From VMCP01 sp964408945 (GTDB lineage: Bacteria; Bacteroidota; Bacteroidia; NS11-12g; UBA955), in contig CAYPBJ010000043.1 in the NCBI GenBank assembly GCA_964408945.1, positions 1-11,411 on the forward strand: DNA of 11,411 nucleotides. The letters are read 5' to 3'. Position 1 is the first letter of the stretch; every line of letters starts with the position of its first letter. The notes under the pieces are model-generated. The model saw only the letters and a program-made list of their open reading frames with translations. It made no database searches and was not told the origin of the DNA. A program made the position numbers and the translations under genes. Positions 1 through 7,698 of this stretch are shown here, one piece after another.

Positions 1-90
1 ATCGTGCTCGGGCAATTGAAAAAAATGGGTGTAGTTTCCAGGAATTATTGCTCAGATTTAATTATTGGGAAGGTACTTAGAAACCATTAA
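1..90 (+). other. Left-edge sequence, possible gene tail (unresolved)
   Basis: Two forward frames are open from the left edge. One runs to a TAA at 88-90 (29 codons) and one to a TAG at 78-80 (25 codons). Either could be the 3' end of a gene that starts outside the window, but neither tail shows a recognisable motif and both are short enough to be open by chance. I cannot choose between them. The rest of the stretch up to 220 is AT-rich and non-coding and holds the repeats and promoter listed separately. Confidence 0.15.
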
Positions 91-147
91 ATTTGGGGAA
101 ATGCGCTTATTATCAATTATATTTAGAGAAATGCACTGAATTCCTGG
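38..147. repeat. Widely spaced 9-bp inverted repeat
   Basis: CCAGGAATT at 38-46 is the exact reverse complement of AATTCCTGG at 139-147, with 92 bp between the arms. The pair encloses the imperfect direct repeat and precedes the XRE promoter. It could mark a protein-binding site or an old insertion boundary, but a 9-bp match over this distance can also occur by chance in AT-rich DNA. Confidence 0.2.
91..140 (+). repeat. Imperfect 20-bp direct repeat upstream of the XRE gene
   Basis: Segments 91-110 and 121-140 match at 15 of 20 positions and share the core GAAATGC. They are offset by exactly 30 bp, about three helical turns, so both would face the same side of the DNA. They lie 80-130 bp upstream of a gene for a DNA-binding regulator, so they could be accessory operator sites. 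This is inference from position and spacing only. Confidence 0.3.
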
Positions 148-169
148 TGCCATTAAAATGACAATGATG

Positions 170-207
170 GGTTTACATATCGCAAATAATTATTAAATTT
201 GTAAACC
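170..207. promoter_or_regulatory. Candidate operator: 8-bp inverted repeat over the promoter
   Basis: GGTTTACA (170-177) and TGTAAACC (200-207) form a perfect 8-bp inverted repeat with a 22-bp spacer, ending 13 bases before the ATG at 221. The right arm overlaps the putative -7 box and the left arm sits near the expected -33 region. A protein bound to both arms would block transcription. XRE-type antitoxins commonly repress their own operon through such palindromes, so the encoded regulator is the natural candidate ligand (inference). Confidence 0.5.
194..201 (+). promoter_or_regulatory. Putative Bacteroidota -7 promoter box
   Basis: TAAATTTG matches the Bacteroidota -7 consensus TAnnTTTG at every defined position. 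It would start transcription around 207-210 and leave a 5' leader of only about a dozen bases before the ATG at 221. A good -33 TTG element is not visible at the usual spacing. GTTTAC at 171-176 lies in the right place but is a weak match. Confidence 0.45.
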
Positions 208-220
208 AATAGAAGTCGCA

Positions 221-1279
221 ATGAAATCGCAAATCGGAATTAGGTTAAAATCGGCACGTTTACTTGCAGGCTTATCACTTCGAGAGTTGTCTGAGGCTCT
301 AAATGGTTTGGTTAGCCATAATGCAATTAGTAAATATGAAAAAGGCGAAATGATGCCAGATAGCAAAGTGCTCATAGCTATTTCTTCAGCATTGAATGTG
401 AAAACTGATTATTTCCTCAGGACTCAAACCGTAGAAATTAGTCAAATAGAGTTTAGAAAAAAGAGCAGTCTTCCCATTAAAAGAATCAATGCAATTAAAG
501 AAAGCATCAAAGACAGTATAGAAAGATATTTAGAATTAGAGTCACTTTTGAATGTTCAACGTACTTTTCAGAATCCCATAAATGAAATAAAAATAAGTAA
601 TAATTCAGATGTTGATTATGCCGTAGAAGTGCTTTTACATAAATGGGATTTGGGTATCAATGCTATACCGAATGTCATCGAAATGATAGAAGATAAAGAC
701 ATCAAAGTTATAGAAATTGAAGCTGATGATAAGTTTGATGGGTTATCTGGTTGGGCAAATGAACATATACCGTTCATTGTTGTAAACAGCAACTTTAATG
801 CAGAAAGAAAACGCTTTACTATGTTACATGAATTAGGTCACCTGTTGCTCGAGGTTGACAAGAATCAAACTACACACAAAGAATTGGAGAAGTTTTGTAA
901 CATGTTTGCGGGTTCAATGCTGTTGCCACGACAAACTATTTACAAAGAGTTAGGTCAAAAAAGAAGTTCAATTTCATTGAATGAACTTATTTATTTGAAA
1001 GAATCATACGGTTTGTCCATTCAAGCCATCATGGCTCGAGCGAGAGATTTGGAAATTATATCCAACGATCAATTTGTTAGATTCCGAATTTGGGTCAATC
1101 AAGATTTAAATCGAAAGAAGGAAATTGGTTTTGGTCAATTCAATGGCATGGAACATTCATCTCGTTTTATGCAGATGCTATACAGAGCGGCTGCAGAAGA
1201 AATCATTTCCATGAGCAAAGCAGCAAGTTTGAGTAATGTTAAACTCGCTCAATTTCGCGATGAATTCATGGCAATATGA
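221..1279 (+). CDS. XRE-family HTH regulator fused to ImmA/IrrE-like zinc metallopeptidase (putative antitoxin)
   Basis: This 352-residue cytoplasmic protein has two recognisable parts. Residues about 4-66 form a lambda-repressor-like helix-turn-helix, with a recognition helix near SHNAISKYEKGE (residues 32-43) followed by the 'P..k.L..ia.aL.v...yf' tail typical of HTH_3 proteins. Residues about 130-245 are an ImmA/IrrE (COG2856-type) peptidase. The HELGH zinc motif is at 203-207, and a downstream E223-xxx-N227 within EKFCNMFAG, followed by LLP, probably supplies the third zinc ligand. The last 100 residues have no motif I recognise. The stop overlaps the next gene's ATG (ATGA), so the two are probably translationally coupled. 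Xre-ImmA fusions beside a small toxin gene are a known toxin-antitoxin arrangement, in which the fusion binds DNA and neutralises its partner. That role, rather than a phage-type derepression protease, is inferred from the PIN neighbour. The catalytic motif is intact. Confidence 0.88.
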   Translation: MKSQIGIRLKSARLLAGLSLRELSEALNGLVSHNAISKYEKGEMMPDSKVLIAISSALNVKTDYFLRTQTVEISQIEFRKKSSLPIKRINAIKESIKDSIERYLELESLLNVQRTFQNPINEIKISNNSDVDYAVEVLLHKWDLGINAIPNVIEMIEDKDIKVIEIEADDKFDGLSGWANEHIPFIVVNSNFNAERKRFTMLHELGHLLLEVDKNQTTHKELEKFCNMFAGSMLLPRQTIYKELGQKRSSISLNELIYLKESYGLSIQAIMARARDLEIISNDQFVRFRIWVNQDLNRKKEIGFGQFNGMEHSSRFMQMLYRAAAEEIISMSKAASLSNVKLAQFRDEFMAI

Positions 1280-1794
1280 TTGTTGTTGTTAACGATGCTA
1301 ATTTACTGATAGATTTAATCAAGCTTCAATTATTAGAAGCTTTTTTTAAAATTGATTGGGAATTTCATACGACAGATTTAATTATTGAGAATGAATTTTA
1401 CGAAGATCAAAAAGCACAACTAGAACTCTACATACAAAGCGGAAGATTAAATATACAAACACTAAATGCAGATGAATTGGAAATTCTCACAGAAATCCAA
1501 CTTAAAAGACCTCAACTCTCTGATAAGGATTGTTCGGCATTTTATTGTGCAAAAAAATTAAATGCTTCATTGTTAACATCAGATAATACATTGCGTAAAT
1601 ATGCTAAAACACAAGAAGTAGACGTGCATGGTCATTTATGGGTATTTGATGCTATGTTAGAGCATAATTGTATTGATAGTCAAACTGCAATAAATAAATT
1701 AATTGAACTCCAAACCATTAATATCAAGCTCAATCTTCCCAAAAAAGAATGCGAAGCTAGAATTCTTAAGTGGAAAGGGGTGCAAGATGAGTAA
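1276..1794 (+). CDS. PIN-domain protein, putative ribonuclease toxin
   Basis: This 172-residue protein has the layout of a PIN nuclease (VapC-like fold, closest in feel to the DUF3368/DUF4411 type). The acidic residues expected for metal binding are visible: D7 after the first hydrophobic strand (VVVNDANLL), E38/E40 in IIENEF, D83/D85 in LSDKDCSAFYCA, and D103 in LLTSDNTLRKYA. The last motif is the usual 'LLTxDxxLRxxA' strand-helix of PIN domains. No signal peptide or membrane segment is seen, so it should act in the cytoplasm, most likely by cleaving RNA. It starts inside the stop codon of the XRE-peptidase gene (4-bp overlap), which supports a toxin partner role. Known PIN toxins are usually 130-150 residues. 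The extra C-terminal 40 residues are Lys-rich and might contact the antitoxin or RNA (inference). It could instead be a nuclease effector without classical toxicity. Confidence 0.82.
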   Translation: MIVVVNDANLLIDLIKLQLLEAFFKIDWEFHTTDLIIENEFYEDQKAQLELYIQSGRLNIQTLNADELEILTEIQLKRPQLSDKDCSAFYCAKKLNASLLTSDNTLRKYAKTQEVDVHGHLWVFDAMLEHNCIDSQTAINKLIELQTINIKLNLPKKECEARILKWKGVQDE

Positions 1795-1815
1795 TTTCAT
1801 CAATTCAAAAACACC

Positions 1816-1863
1816 ATGAAACCCTACCTTCTGCTTGCCTTAATCTTTGCTCTAGGCTCCTGC
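1816..1863 (+). other. Lipoprotein signal peptide (SPII) with lipobox LGSC
   Basis: The first 16 codons encode a short basic start (MKPY), a hydrophobic stretch (LLLALIFAL) and then GSC, with the cysteine at residue 16. This fits signal peptidase II processing and fixes ATG 1816 as the start. A 21-bp spacer separates it from the stop of the PIN gene. No convincing -7 box is visible in that spacer, so expression might depend on read-through from the upstream operon. Confidence 0.7.
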
Positions 1864-2940
1864 GAAAAGCCCAATTCCCGAAACAACCTCTACCACACAG
1901 ATCAGCGCGAAAAAGAAATTATAAACTGGTTTGAGCAAATTCAGCTTCCCAACGGACTCATGCCCAGCGTGGAGAATGGAACCGTGATCTCACTGTATGA
2001 CAATGCTCTCGCGGCCTTGGTGTTCATCGAGAATGAAGATCTTGCAAGTGCAGAGCAGATTTTTGACTTTTTCGACAACAAAGTAGACCAGGAGTTGACC
2101 TAGGGCGTCGGTGGATTTTTTCAGTTTCGTAACCCTATGGGCGTCCCCGGAAATCATCGATGGATGGGAGATAACGCCTGGCTGCTCATCGCAATCAACC
2201 ACTATCATGCAAGAACGGGTTCAAAGAAGTATCAACACATGGCCGACGAAATTGAAAAATGGTTGCTCGCCCTGCAAGATGCTGATGGCGGACTCTTTGC
2301 CGGTTACGATGCTCAGAGTAAGTTGCTCAATTACAAGGTCACCGAAGGCATGATTGATGCATTTTCGGCCATTCCCGGCTATACTCCGGCACACAGTAAG
2401 TTGCTCAAATTTTTGAAAACGGATCGTTGGAGCGCTACAAATCAAAGCCTAATCTCATGGCCCGATAATCCCAAATACCTGTATGCGCTAGATCTTCATC
2501 CGTGGAGTTATTTGATTTTTAAAGACTTCCCCCGAGAAACCCTAAATGCAGCTGATCGCTTCATCAATACCCAACAATCTGCTTCGGGCACCGCGGTGAC
2601 CGGTTATTGTTTTGACGAAGACAAAGATGCCGTATGGCTGGAAGGTACCGCGCAAATGTGCTTGGCCTTGGGAAGGGCAGGTCTGAACGCCCAAAAAGAT
2701 TTTTACCTCAACCAAATCGACTCCACCTTTCAACGAAGCGCAATTCTTTCGAATGCCGGCGGATTTCCTTACGCCACCAATCGGGGCACGGGCTACGGTG
2801 CTGACCTCCTTTGGGAAGGCGCCGACACCAAACCTTGCGTTTCGAGCGCTGCTTGGTATTTGTTCGCAAAATGGAATTTCAATCCGTTCGAAGCGGGGCG
2901 GGGTAAGGATATTCCCAAAGAGGAAAGGTTTTGGTTGTGA
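1816..2940 (+). pseudogene. Lipoprotein, putative alpha/alpha-toroid glycosidase-like enzyme, interrupted by in-frame TAG
   Basis: The reading frame covers 374 codons from ATG 1816 to TGA 2938-2940, with a single in-frame TAG at 2101-2103 (codon 96). There is no frameshift, and similar protein continues at once (GVGGFFQFRNP). Residues 1-15 are a lipoprotein signal with the lipobox LGSC, so C16 would be lipidated and the protein exported to an envelope membrane. The body has recurring helical pairs with aromatic and acidic loops (NHRWMGDNAWLL, QDADGGLFAGYD, WLEGTAQMCLAL, LLWEGADTKPC). These recall six-hairpin, alpha/alpha-toroid carbohydrate enzymes. I cannot name a family or substrate. If the TAG is real, the first piece is a 95-residue stub and the rest could only restart at ATG 2137 without a signal. 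Its base composition is clearly richer in G+C, with many C-ending codons, than the AT-rich operon 21 bp upstream. That suggests the two have different histories. Confidence 0.7.
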
Positions 2941-2952
2941 ATTTGAAATTCA

Positions 2953-3264
2953 TCAACGTAACAAAGTGACATCTCCACTTTGAATATAATTAAATACTGA
3001 ATCTGATTGAGCGCATGAATCGTTGTATCGAATTATATAAACATATGCGCCCACTTGACAGGGGTTTCCTTGGTATGTTCCGTCCCAACCGCCGGTTTCA
3101 GAATTAGGGTTGTTTTCAAATTCTTGTTCAAATATTTTTTCACCCCATCTACTGTATATTTCCAAATTGTATTTTCTAATTGACGTGTTATAAACCGGTT
3201 TGAAAACATCGTTTAACTTGTCATTATTTGGCGTGAACGAGGTTGGAATGAATAGCTTTGGTGA
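2953..3264 (-). other. T9SS type B C-terminal sorting domain (gliding motility-associated CTD)
   Basis: The last 103 residues carry the hallmark order of the type B domain: an IPTSFTPNNDKLND opening, NLEIYSRWGEKIFE in the middle, a GGWDGTYQGN turn, a VGAYVYIIRYND strand, and a short basic end after GDVTLL. Type B domains direct passage through the type IX outer-membrane translocon and usually depend on a PorP/SprF-like partner for surface attachment. No such partner gene is in the window. Confidence 0.92.
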
Positions 3265-6200
3265 TTCATTTACAAATAAAATTTCTTCCGTTGAATCGAT
3301 GCAACCGTCATCAGTTTTTATGATAAGTTTGATTCTATTGTAACCACTTCGATCGAATTTCAGGGGTATGCTTATTTTATTTTCGGCAATTAAAGAATCA
3401 TTAAGATAGAATTGAGAAGTTGTCGAGCCTATCGTGATATTGCTGATGAAAAATGGGTTACCTTTTGGGAAATAGCAACTTATTTCGGAGTTTTTATAAA
3501 GTTTAGCTGGACTAATCTTTCCAACGTTTAAATAAAAGTTGGACGTATCTGTACATCCATTATTGTCAATACTGAATAGAGTATATAAGCCTTCATCTGA
3601 TTTTTTTATATCTGTGAAACGAATGAAGGAATTTGAATTTACAGGTACAATTGAACCATCAGGATATTTCCAAAAACCATCAAAAGATGAATTGGTTTTT
3701 ATGGTAATTGTTTTGTTTTGATTTTCGCAAATTTGGAAAGGTCCAGTTGACGTATCAAAAGATACATTTAATTTTTCATGAACGACTAAATTGAAATCAA
3801 AAGAATCTACGCAGTTATCTTTTGTCGTAAATACTACCTTGTAAGTTCCGCTATCGTCTTTATTTGCATGTGGAATCCAAAGTTCATTGAAAAGATTAGG
3901 TTTGAAAATATTGTCGTTTAGTTTCCATTCGGACTCTTTAATATTCTTAAGGAAAATAGAAAGAGGTTGTTGCTCACAAATCGCAGTATCCCCTATTGAA
4001 TATGTGTAAATGAATGGCCTTAAATAAAAAGTATCTGATGATATACAACCTTTATTGTTAATGACTGAAACAATATACTTCCCCGTATCACTGAATGAGA
4101 AATTCTTGATTTGAAGTTTATCAGAATCAATTGTAGCTCCTGGTATTTGCCATTTGGCAAATGAAGGATTTTTTGTTTGTATGATGAATGAGCTTCCCCA
4201 ACAATGTTCAGGATTGTAAACAGCTTGATTGAAATATTTTTCGCCATCAGGGATATAAATTTCTGTTGTGTCCCTGCATTTTAAAATATCTTCAACTATT
4301 AGTTTATACTGCCCTGAATTGATATTGTTGAGGGTGGGTTTATTGCTTATCAATGAATTGTTACTATTATACCACAGAAAGTTATAGCTATCATTTCCAC
4401 CTTTAACGGAGCTGAAAATTTTTCCTGAAGAATCACCAAAACATACTATCGAATCAAATGATAATTGCGTTGTAATAGGTTCTGGATGGTCTATTGTGAA
4501 ACTGTCTGAGCCTGTACAGCCTTGATTGTCAATGTAATTAATAATGTATTTTCCTTTTCGAAGATTTGAAAACTTATTTGAATTTGTTAATGGTCCATAA
4601 TTGACAGAGTATTGATAAGGAGAAGTTCCACCATTGGGGGTTCCAATATATTCGCCATTCGAGTATCCATAACAGCTAATAGGTTTGTTGGGCGTCAAGG
4701 TTAGAGTCAATTTGCTCGGTGCCACTAATGCAAATTCAGTTTGAGAGGTGCAACCTTTTTTATCTGTTACTTTAATTGAATACTTTCCTGAATCAAGTCC
4801 AGTTAGAGTATCAGAGTATCTGGGTCTATTTACAGACCATTGATATTTGAACGGCGCCCCATTTCCTCCGTTAATAAATACTTGTGCACTTCCGTTTCGT
4901 GAGCCCAAACAGGTTGGGTCTTTGTAAAGGATGTTTAAGAACATGCTGTCTGGTGCTTTTATGAAAATATCGGCCGTATCCTCACATTTATTTTTATCTA
5001 TGCTAATAACATTATAATAACCAGCTGTACAACTGTCTAAAAGTACGCTACCGTATTTGTTATTGTTGTTCCATCTATATTTATATGGTTGAGTTCCACC
5101 AGCAGATGTTGCTGCCAATTGCGCTGTTTTGGAGTCGTGGCAAATTAGATCTCTTACAGTTATAATTTCAGTTTCAGGATTTGGATGAATAACTAGTTTA
5201 ATGCTATCGGTTGATTTGCAACCTAACTTTGAAAATCTCGTTAGTTTTAAATAATACGTGCCAGAATCAGAGAATTTTACGTTGAGTGTATCCTTAGTAT
5301 TTGTAATTTTCTTACCCTCGTATTCCCAGGTTTTAGAGGATTGTAGTCCATATTGAATTTTATTTTTTGATAGGTCAATAATGACAAAGTTATTTTTAGA
5401 ATAACATTGTTGAGCATCGGTGAGATTTGAAATAGTTATTTCTGGCACTGTATCAACTTGTATCACTTGAAAAACAGAATCTTTGCAGCCAAAAAGACTA
5501 ATGGAGATGAGATTTATTTTAAATTTACCTACTTGAGGATATTTGATTGAGATGGAATCTTTCAATAATTGGTTAGTGTAGTCACCAAACCATTCATTTC
5601 TGATTTTTGAACTTGGAACTATCGTTGAACTTGATTTAAAGTTTAAAGTCGTAAGTGATGCACATGCAATAGTATCTGATGCTTGAATTGTTGCTTTTGG
5701 ATGCGGCATTGTTACAATTACAGAAAATGCAGTATCCGAACATCCATTTGCGTCTGTTGCAATTAATCTAATTTTATGATTACCTATTGTGTCGAATTTT
5801 ACATTTTGAATTTTAGCCCCACTCCTAGATTTATTTCCAACAGCACTTTCAAAGTTCCAATTATATAAAGCCATACTTGTTATGGGACGTGTAGAATCAG
5901 CATCGAAATTGAAGCTGTGATTTCTATAGCACAAACTATCTAGATTCTGATTGATTTTGGCGATTGGGTGGTTTTTTACGATTAAGGATTTCACAGTTGT
6001 ATCAAAGCAGCCAAAATTATTTTCAGTAATGAGAATAATTGTCTTTTGTCCTATAGAAGTGAACTTTACATCAATTGAATCACTTTGTACGTTGCTTCCA
6101 ACATTATTTGGATCGTTTATTTTCCAGATACTCGTTTTAACCGTGTTATTCCCAATACTCGAATCTGATTTAAGTCTGAATTCATTTCCTCTCAAGCACA

Positions 6201-7598
6201 GGGCCGAAGCGGAGGCAGATATCTTAGCCATAGGCTGAGGATATACCCCGATTTTAGACTTGGCGGTATCGTAACAACCGTTGGCATCTTTAATGATCAG
6301 AGATATGTCTCTAGATCCGCTGGAGTTGTAGGTGATGTTGTGCGGTCCTTTAGAGGTTGAGGATGAGCTAGAAGCGCCGCTACCAAAGGTCCAGAGATAA
6401 GAGGCGGCAGAAGTAACAAAGGAAGAGATAGAGTCTTGGAACCTAAAGCGGTTGCCTTTAAGACATTGTGAGTCGTTAAGAGTTTTAGTGATGACGGCAT
6501 TGGGATGAGCAAGCACTTCAACGGATTTAGCGATGGTATCGTAACAGCCGTTGTTGTCTTTAATGATAAGACCTACGGACTTTTTGCCGGTAGATGAGTA
6601 TTTGATGGTATGATTGCCAACGCCTGAGGCAGAGGAACTGGAAGCGTTGTTACCAAAGGTCCACGCATAGGAGTTGATACCAGTGGAACCTGATGCGGAG
6701 GAGGAACTGTTGGCATTAAAGAGGAAGGAGTTGCCTCTCAGACACAATACAGAGTCAGGATACGAGATACGAGCTTTTGGATGTTCAAGTACCTGAATGC
6801 CTTGATAGGTAGTATCGTAACAACCGTTAGCATCTTGAATGATCAGAGCCACAGACTTTTTACCGGTAGAAGAGTATTTGATGGTATGAGCACCAACGCC
6901 TGTAGCAGAGGAGCTAGAGGCGCCACTACCAAAAGACCAAGAGTACGAGGTGATGCCACTAAATCCAGCAACCCCGGTAGAGTTACCACCATTGATGGAG
7001 AAGGAGTTGCCTCTCAGACACAGGATAGAGTCGTTGAGGGTAATCTTAGCTTTAGGGTGTTCTCTGACAGTGAGGGTAGAGTTGGCGGTATCGTAACAGT
7101 TTTTATCGTCTTTAACAATGAGTTGAACGTATTTGGTACCGGTGGTACTAAAAATGACAGAGTGAGGTCCTTTGGTAGAGGCAGAGGAAGGAGAAGCATT
7201 GGAGTTAAAAGTCCATGCGTAGGAGGTAAGAGAAGAACCAGAGGCGGCACTAGAACCACCATCAGTGATAGAGAAGTTGTTGGCTCTAAAACACAAGGAA
7301 GTATCTTTACGAGAGATCAGAGCCGTTGGGTTCTGATACACGGTTACGGAGATGGAGGTGTCGTGAGTACAACCCTGAGCCGAGGTTATATACAATCGAA
7401 TGGTTTTAGTTCCCGCCGAGGTGAAGGATATCTTGTGAGGACCCACGTTATTAGCGGTATCAGGAGAACCATTTTTAAAAGACCAACGATAGGAGGTGAT
7501 GGAAGGGAAGGAAGCGGAGGCATTGGTGAAGGTTACCGTCTCACTCAAGCACAGGGCCGAAGCGGAGGCAGATATCTTAGCCATAGGCTGAGGATATA
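2953..7598 (-). CDS. Giant T9SS-secreted surface protein, C-terminal part (PKD / SprB / Ig-like repeats, type B sorting domain)
   Basis: This is the C-terminal part of one large gene broken by the gap. The frame is open into the Ns (the visible start is YPQP), so the internal methionine at 7584 is not a real start. Numbered from that methionine, residues 1-803 are nine PKD-like modules of 85-92 residues. Residues 804-1113 are four SprB-type repeats, 1114-1440 are four Ig-like modules, and 1441-1543 form the T9SS type B C-terminal domain. That domain shows IPTSFTPNNDKLNDVF, YNLEIYSRWGEKIFE, GGWDGTYQG and GAYVYIIRY, with the final GDVTLLR before TGA at 2953-2955. The family is exported by the type IX system and attached to the cell surface, where it serves in gliding, adhesion or biofilm. 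Nearly every module has one Cys near its start and one in a late 'GC.D' motif, probably a disulfide in the oxidising exterior. The partner or ligand is unknown. Confidence 0.9.
2962..2982. terminator. Weak hairpin at the convergent gene junction
   Basis: CAAAGTG (2962-2968) and CACTTTG (2976-2982) form a 7-bp perfect stem with a 7-nt loop just past the 3' end of the plus-strand gene. It lies inside the last codons of the minus-strand giant gene. No run of T follows on the plus strand, so it is at best a weak terminator. The 12-bp intergenic gap itself lies within an imperfect palindrome (2939-2951, GAATTT-G-AAATTC). Confidence 0.2.
4246..5175 (-). repeat. Four tandem SprB-type repeats
   Basis: Four units of about 75-80 residues follow the PKD array. 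Each has the SprB-repeat pattern: an early C followed by D, G or S/N and a G ('CLGSRNG', 'CYGYSNG', 'CFGDSSG', weaker 'CHDSKTA'), then a GG..PY.Y.W-like strand ('GGTQPYKYRW', 'GGNGAPFKYQW', 'GGTSPYQYS', 'GGNDSYNFLW'), then 'G.Y.v.v.D..gC'. This repeat was first recognised in the Flavobacterium gliding adhesin SprB, and here it sits between PKD and Ig-like modules. The first unit is the most divergent. Confidence 0.8.
6191..6245 (-). repeat. 55-bp exact repeat B, internal copy
   Basis: This segment is identical, base for base, to 7544-7598, which abuts the assembly gap. It encodes YPQPMAKISASASALCL at the join of modules R5 and R6. The two copies are 1,353 bp (451 codons) apart. Outside the 55 bp the flanks differ at once on the plus-strand left side (6190 T versus 7543 A). 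On the other side the second copy runs into Ns. Confidence 0.9.
6232..7598 (-). repeat. Tandem PKD modules R1-R5, near-identical subset with 270-276 bp period
   Basis: Five consecutive PKD modules share the scheme 'C-x-x-N-x-F ... SY.W.F ... ASSSSAS ... G.H.I.Y.S.G.K...L.I.D.NGCYDT ... HP'. At the DNA level the landmark GTAAC (antisense of 'CYDT') recurs at 6271, 6541, 6817 and 7093, giving spacings of 270, 276 and 276 bp. The middle units (about 6230-7053) are the most alike, with long stretches differing only at scattered bases. This block is also visibly richer in G+C and Ser/Gly codons than the older, more diverged modules on both sides, suggesting recent amplification. The assembly gap falls at its upstream end. 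Confidence 0.85.
7373..7427 (-). repeat. 55-bp exact repeat A, internal copy
   Basis: This segment is identical to 7699-7753, the first bases after the gap. It encodes FTSAGTKTIRLYITSAQG in module R1. Beyond 7427 the copies diverge at once (7428 A versus 7754 T). On the other side the matching sequence is hidden by the Ns. Confidence 0.9.
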
Positions 7599-7698
7599 NN
7601 NNNNNNNNNNNNNNNNNNNNNNNNNNNNNNNNNNNNNNNNNNNNNNNNNNNNNNNNNNNNNNNNNNNNNNNNNNNNNNNNNNNNNNNNNNNNNNNNNN
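7599..7698. other. Assembly gap of 100 Ns inside the giant gene
   Basis: Exactly 100 Ns suggest a placeholder of unknown true length. The two flanks are parts of the same PKD array and are read on the same strand, but in frames that a 100-base gap cannot join. A real gap of length 2 modulo 3 is needed. Both flanks are exact 55-bp copies of internal array sequence, which points to a collapsed repeat as the cause. Any protein translated across the Ns (for example a stop near 7545 in the wrong frame) is an artefact. Confidence 0.97.

Noticed and set aside
2111..2353. Overlapping plus-strand frame across the TAG as evidence of a frameshift
   Set aside because: The lipoprotein frames before and after the TAG are identical (1816 and 2137 are in register), so no shift is needed. 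The overlapping frame encodes nothing recognisable.
7582..7584. ATG at 7584 as the start of a separate 1,543-residue gene
   Set aside because: The frame is open upstream to the gap and the same YPQPMAKIS sequence occurs mid-protein at the R5-R6 join. There is no signal peptide, although the protein ends in a T9SS sorting domain that requires one.
7545..7598. Apparent C-terminus (stop) of the N-terminal half just past the gap
   Set aside because: It arises only because 100 Ns shift the frame. In the correct frame the same bases encode YPQPMAKIS and continue into the array.
6232..7598. Regular repeats as a possible CRISPR array
   Set aside because: The units are 270-276 bp, continuously coding and translate to PKD modules. 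There are no short identical repeats with unique spacers.
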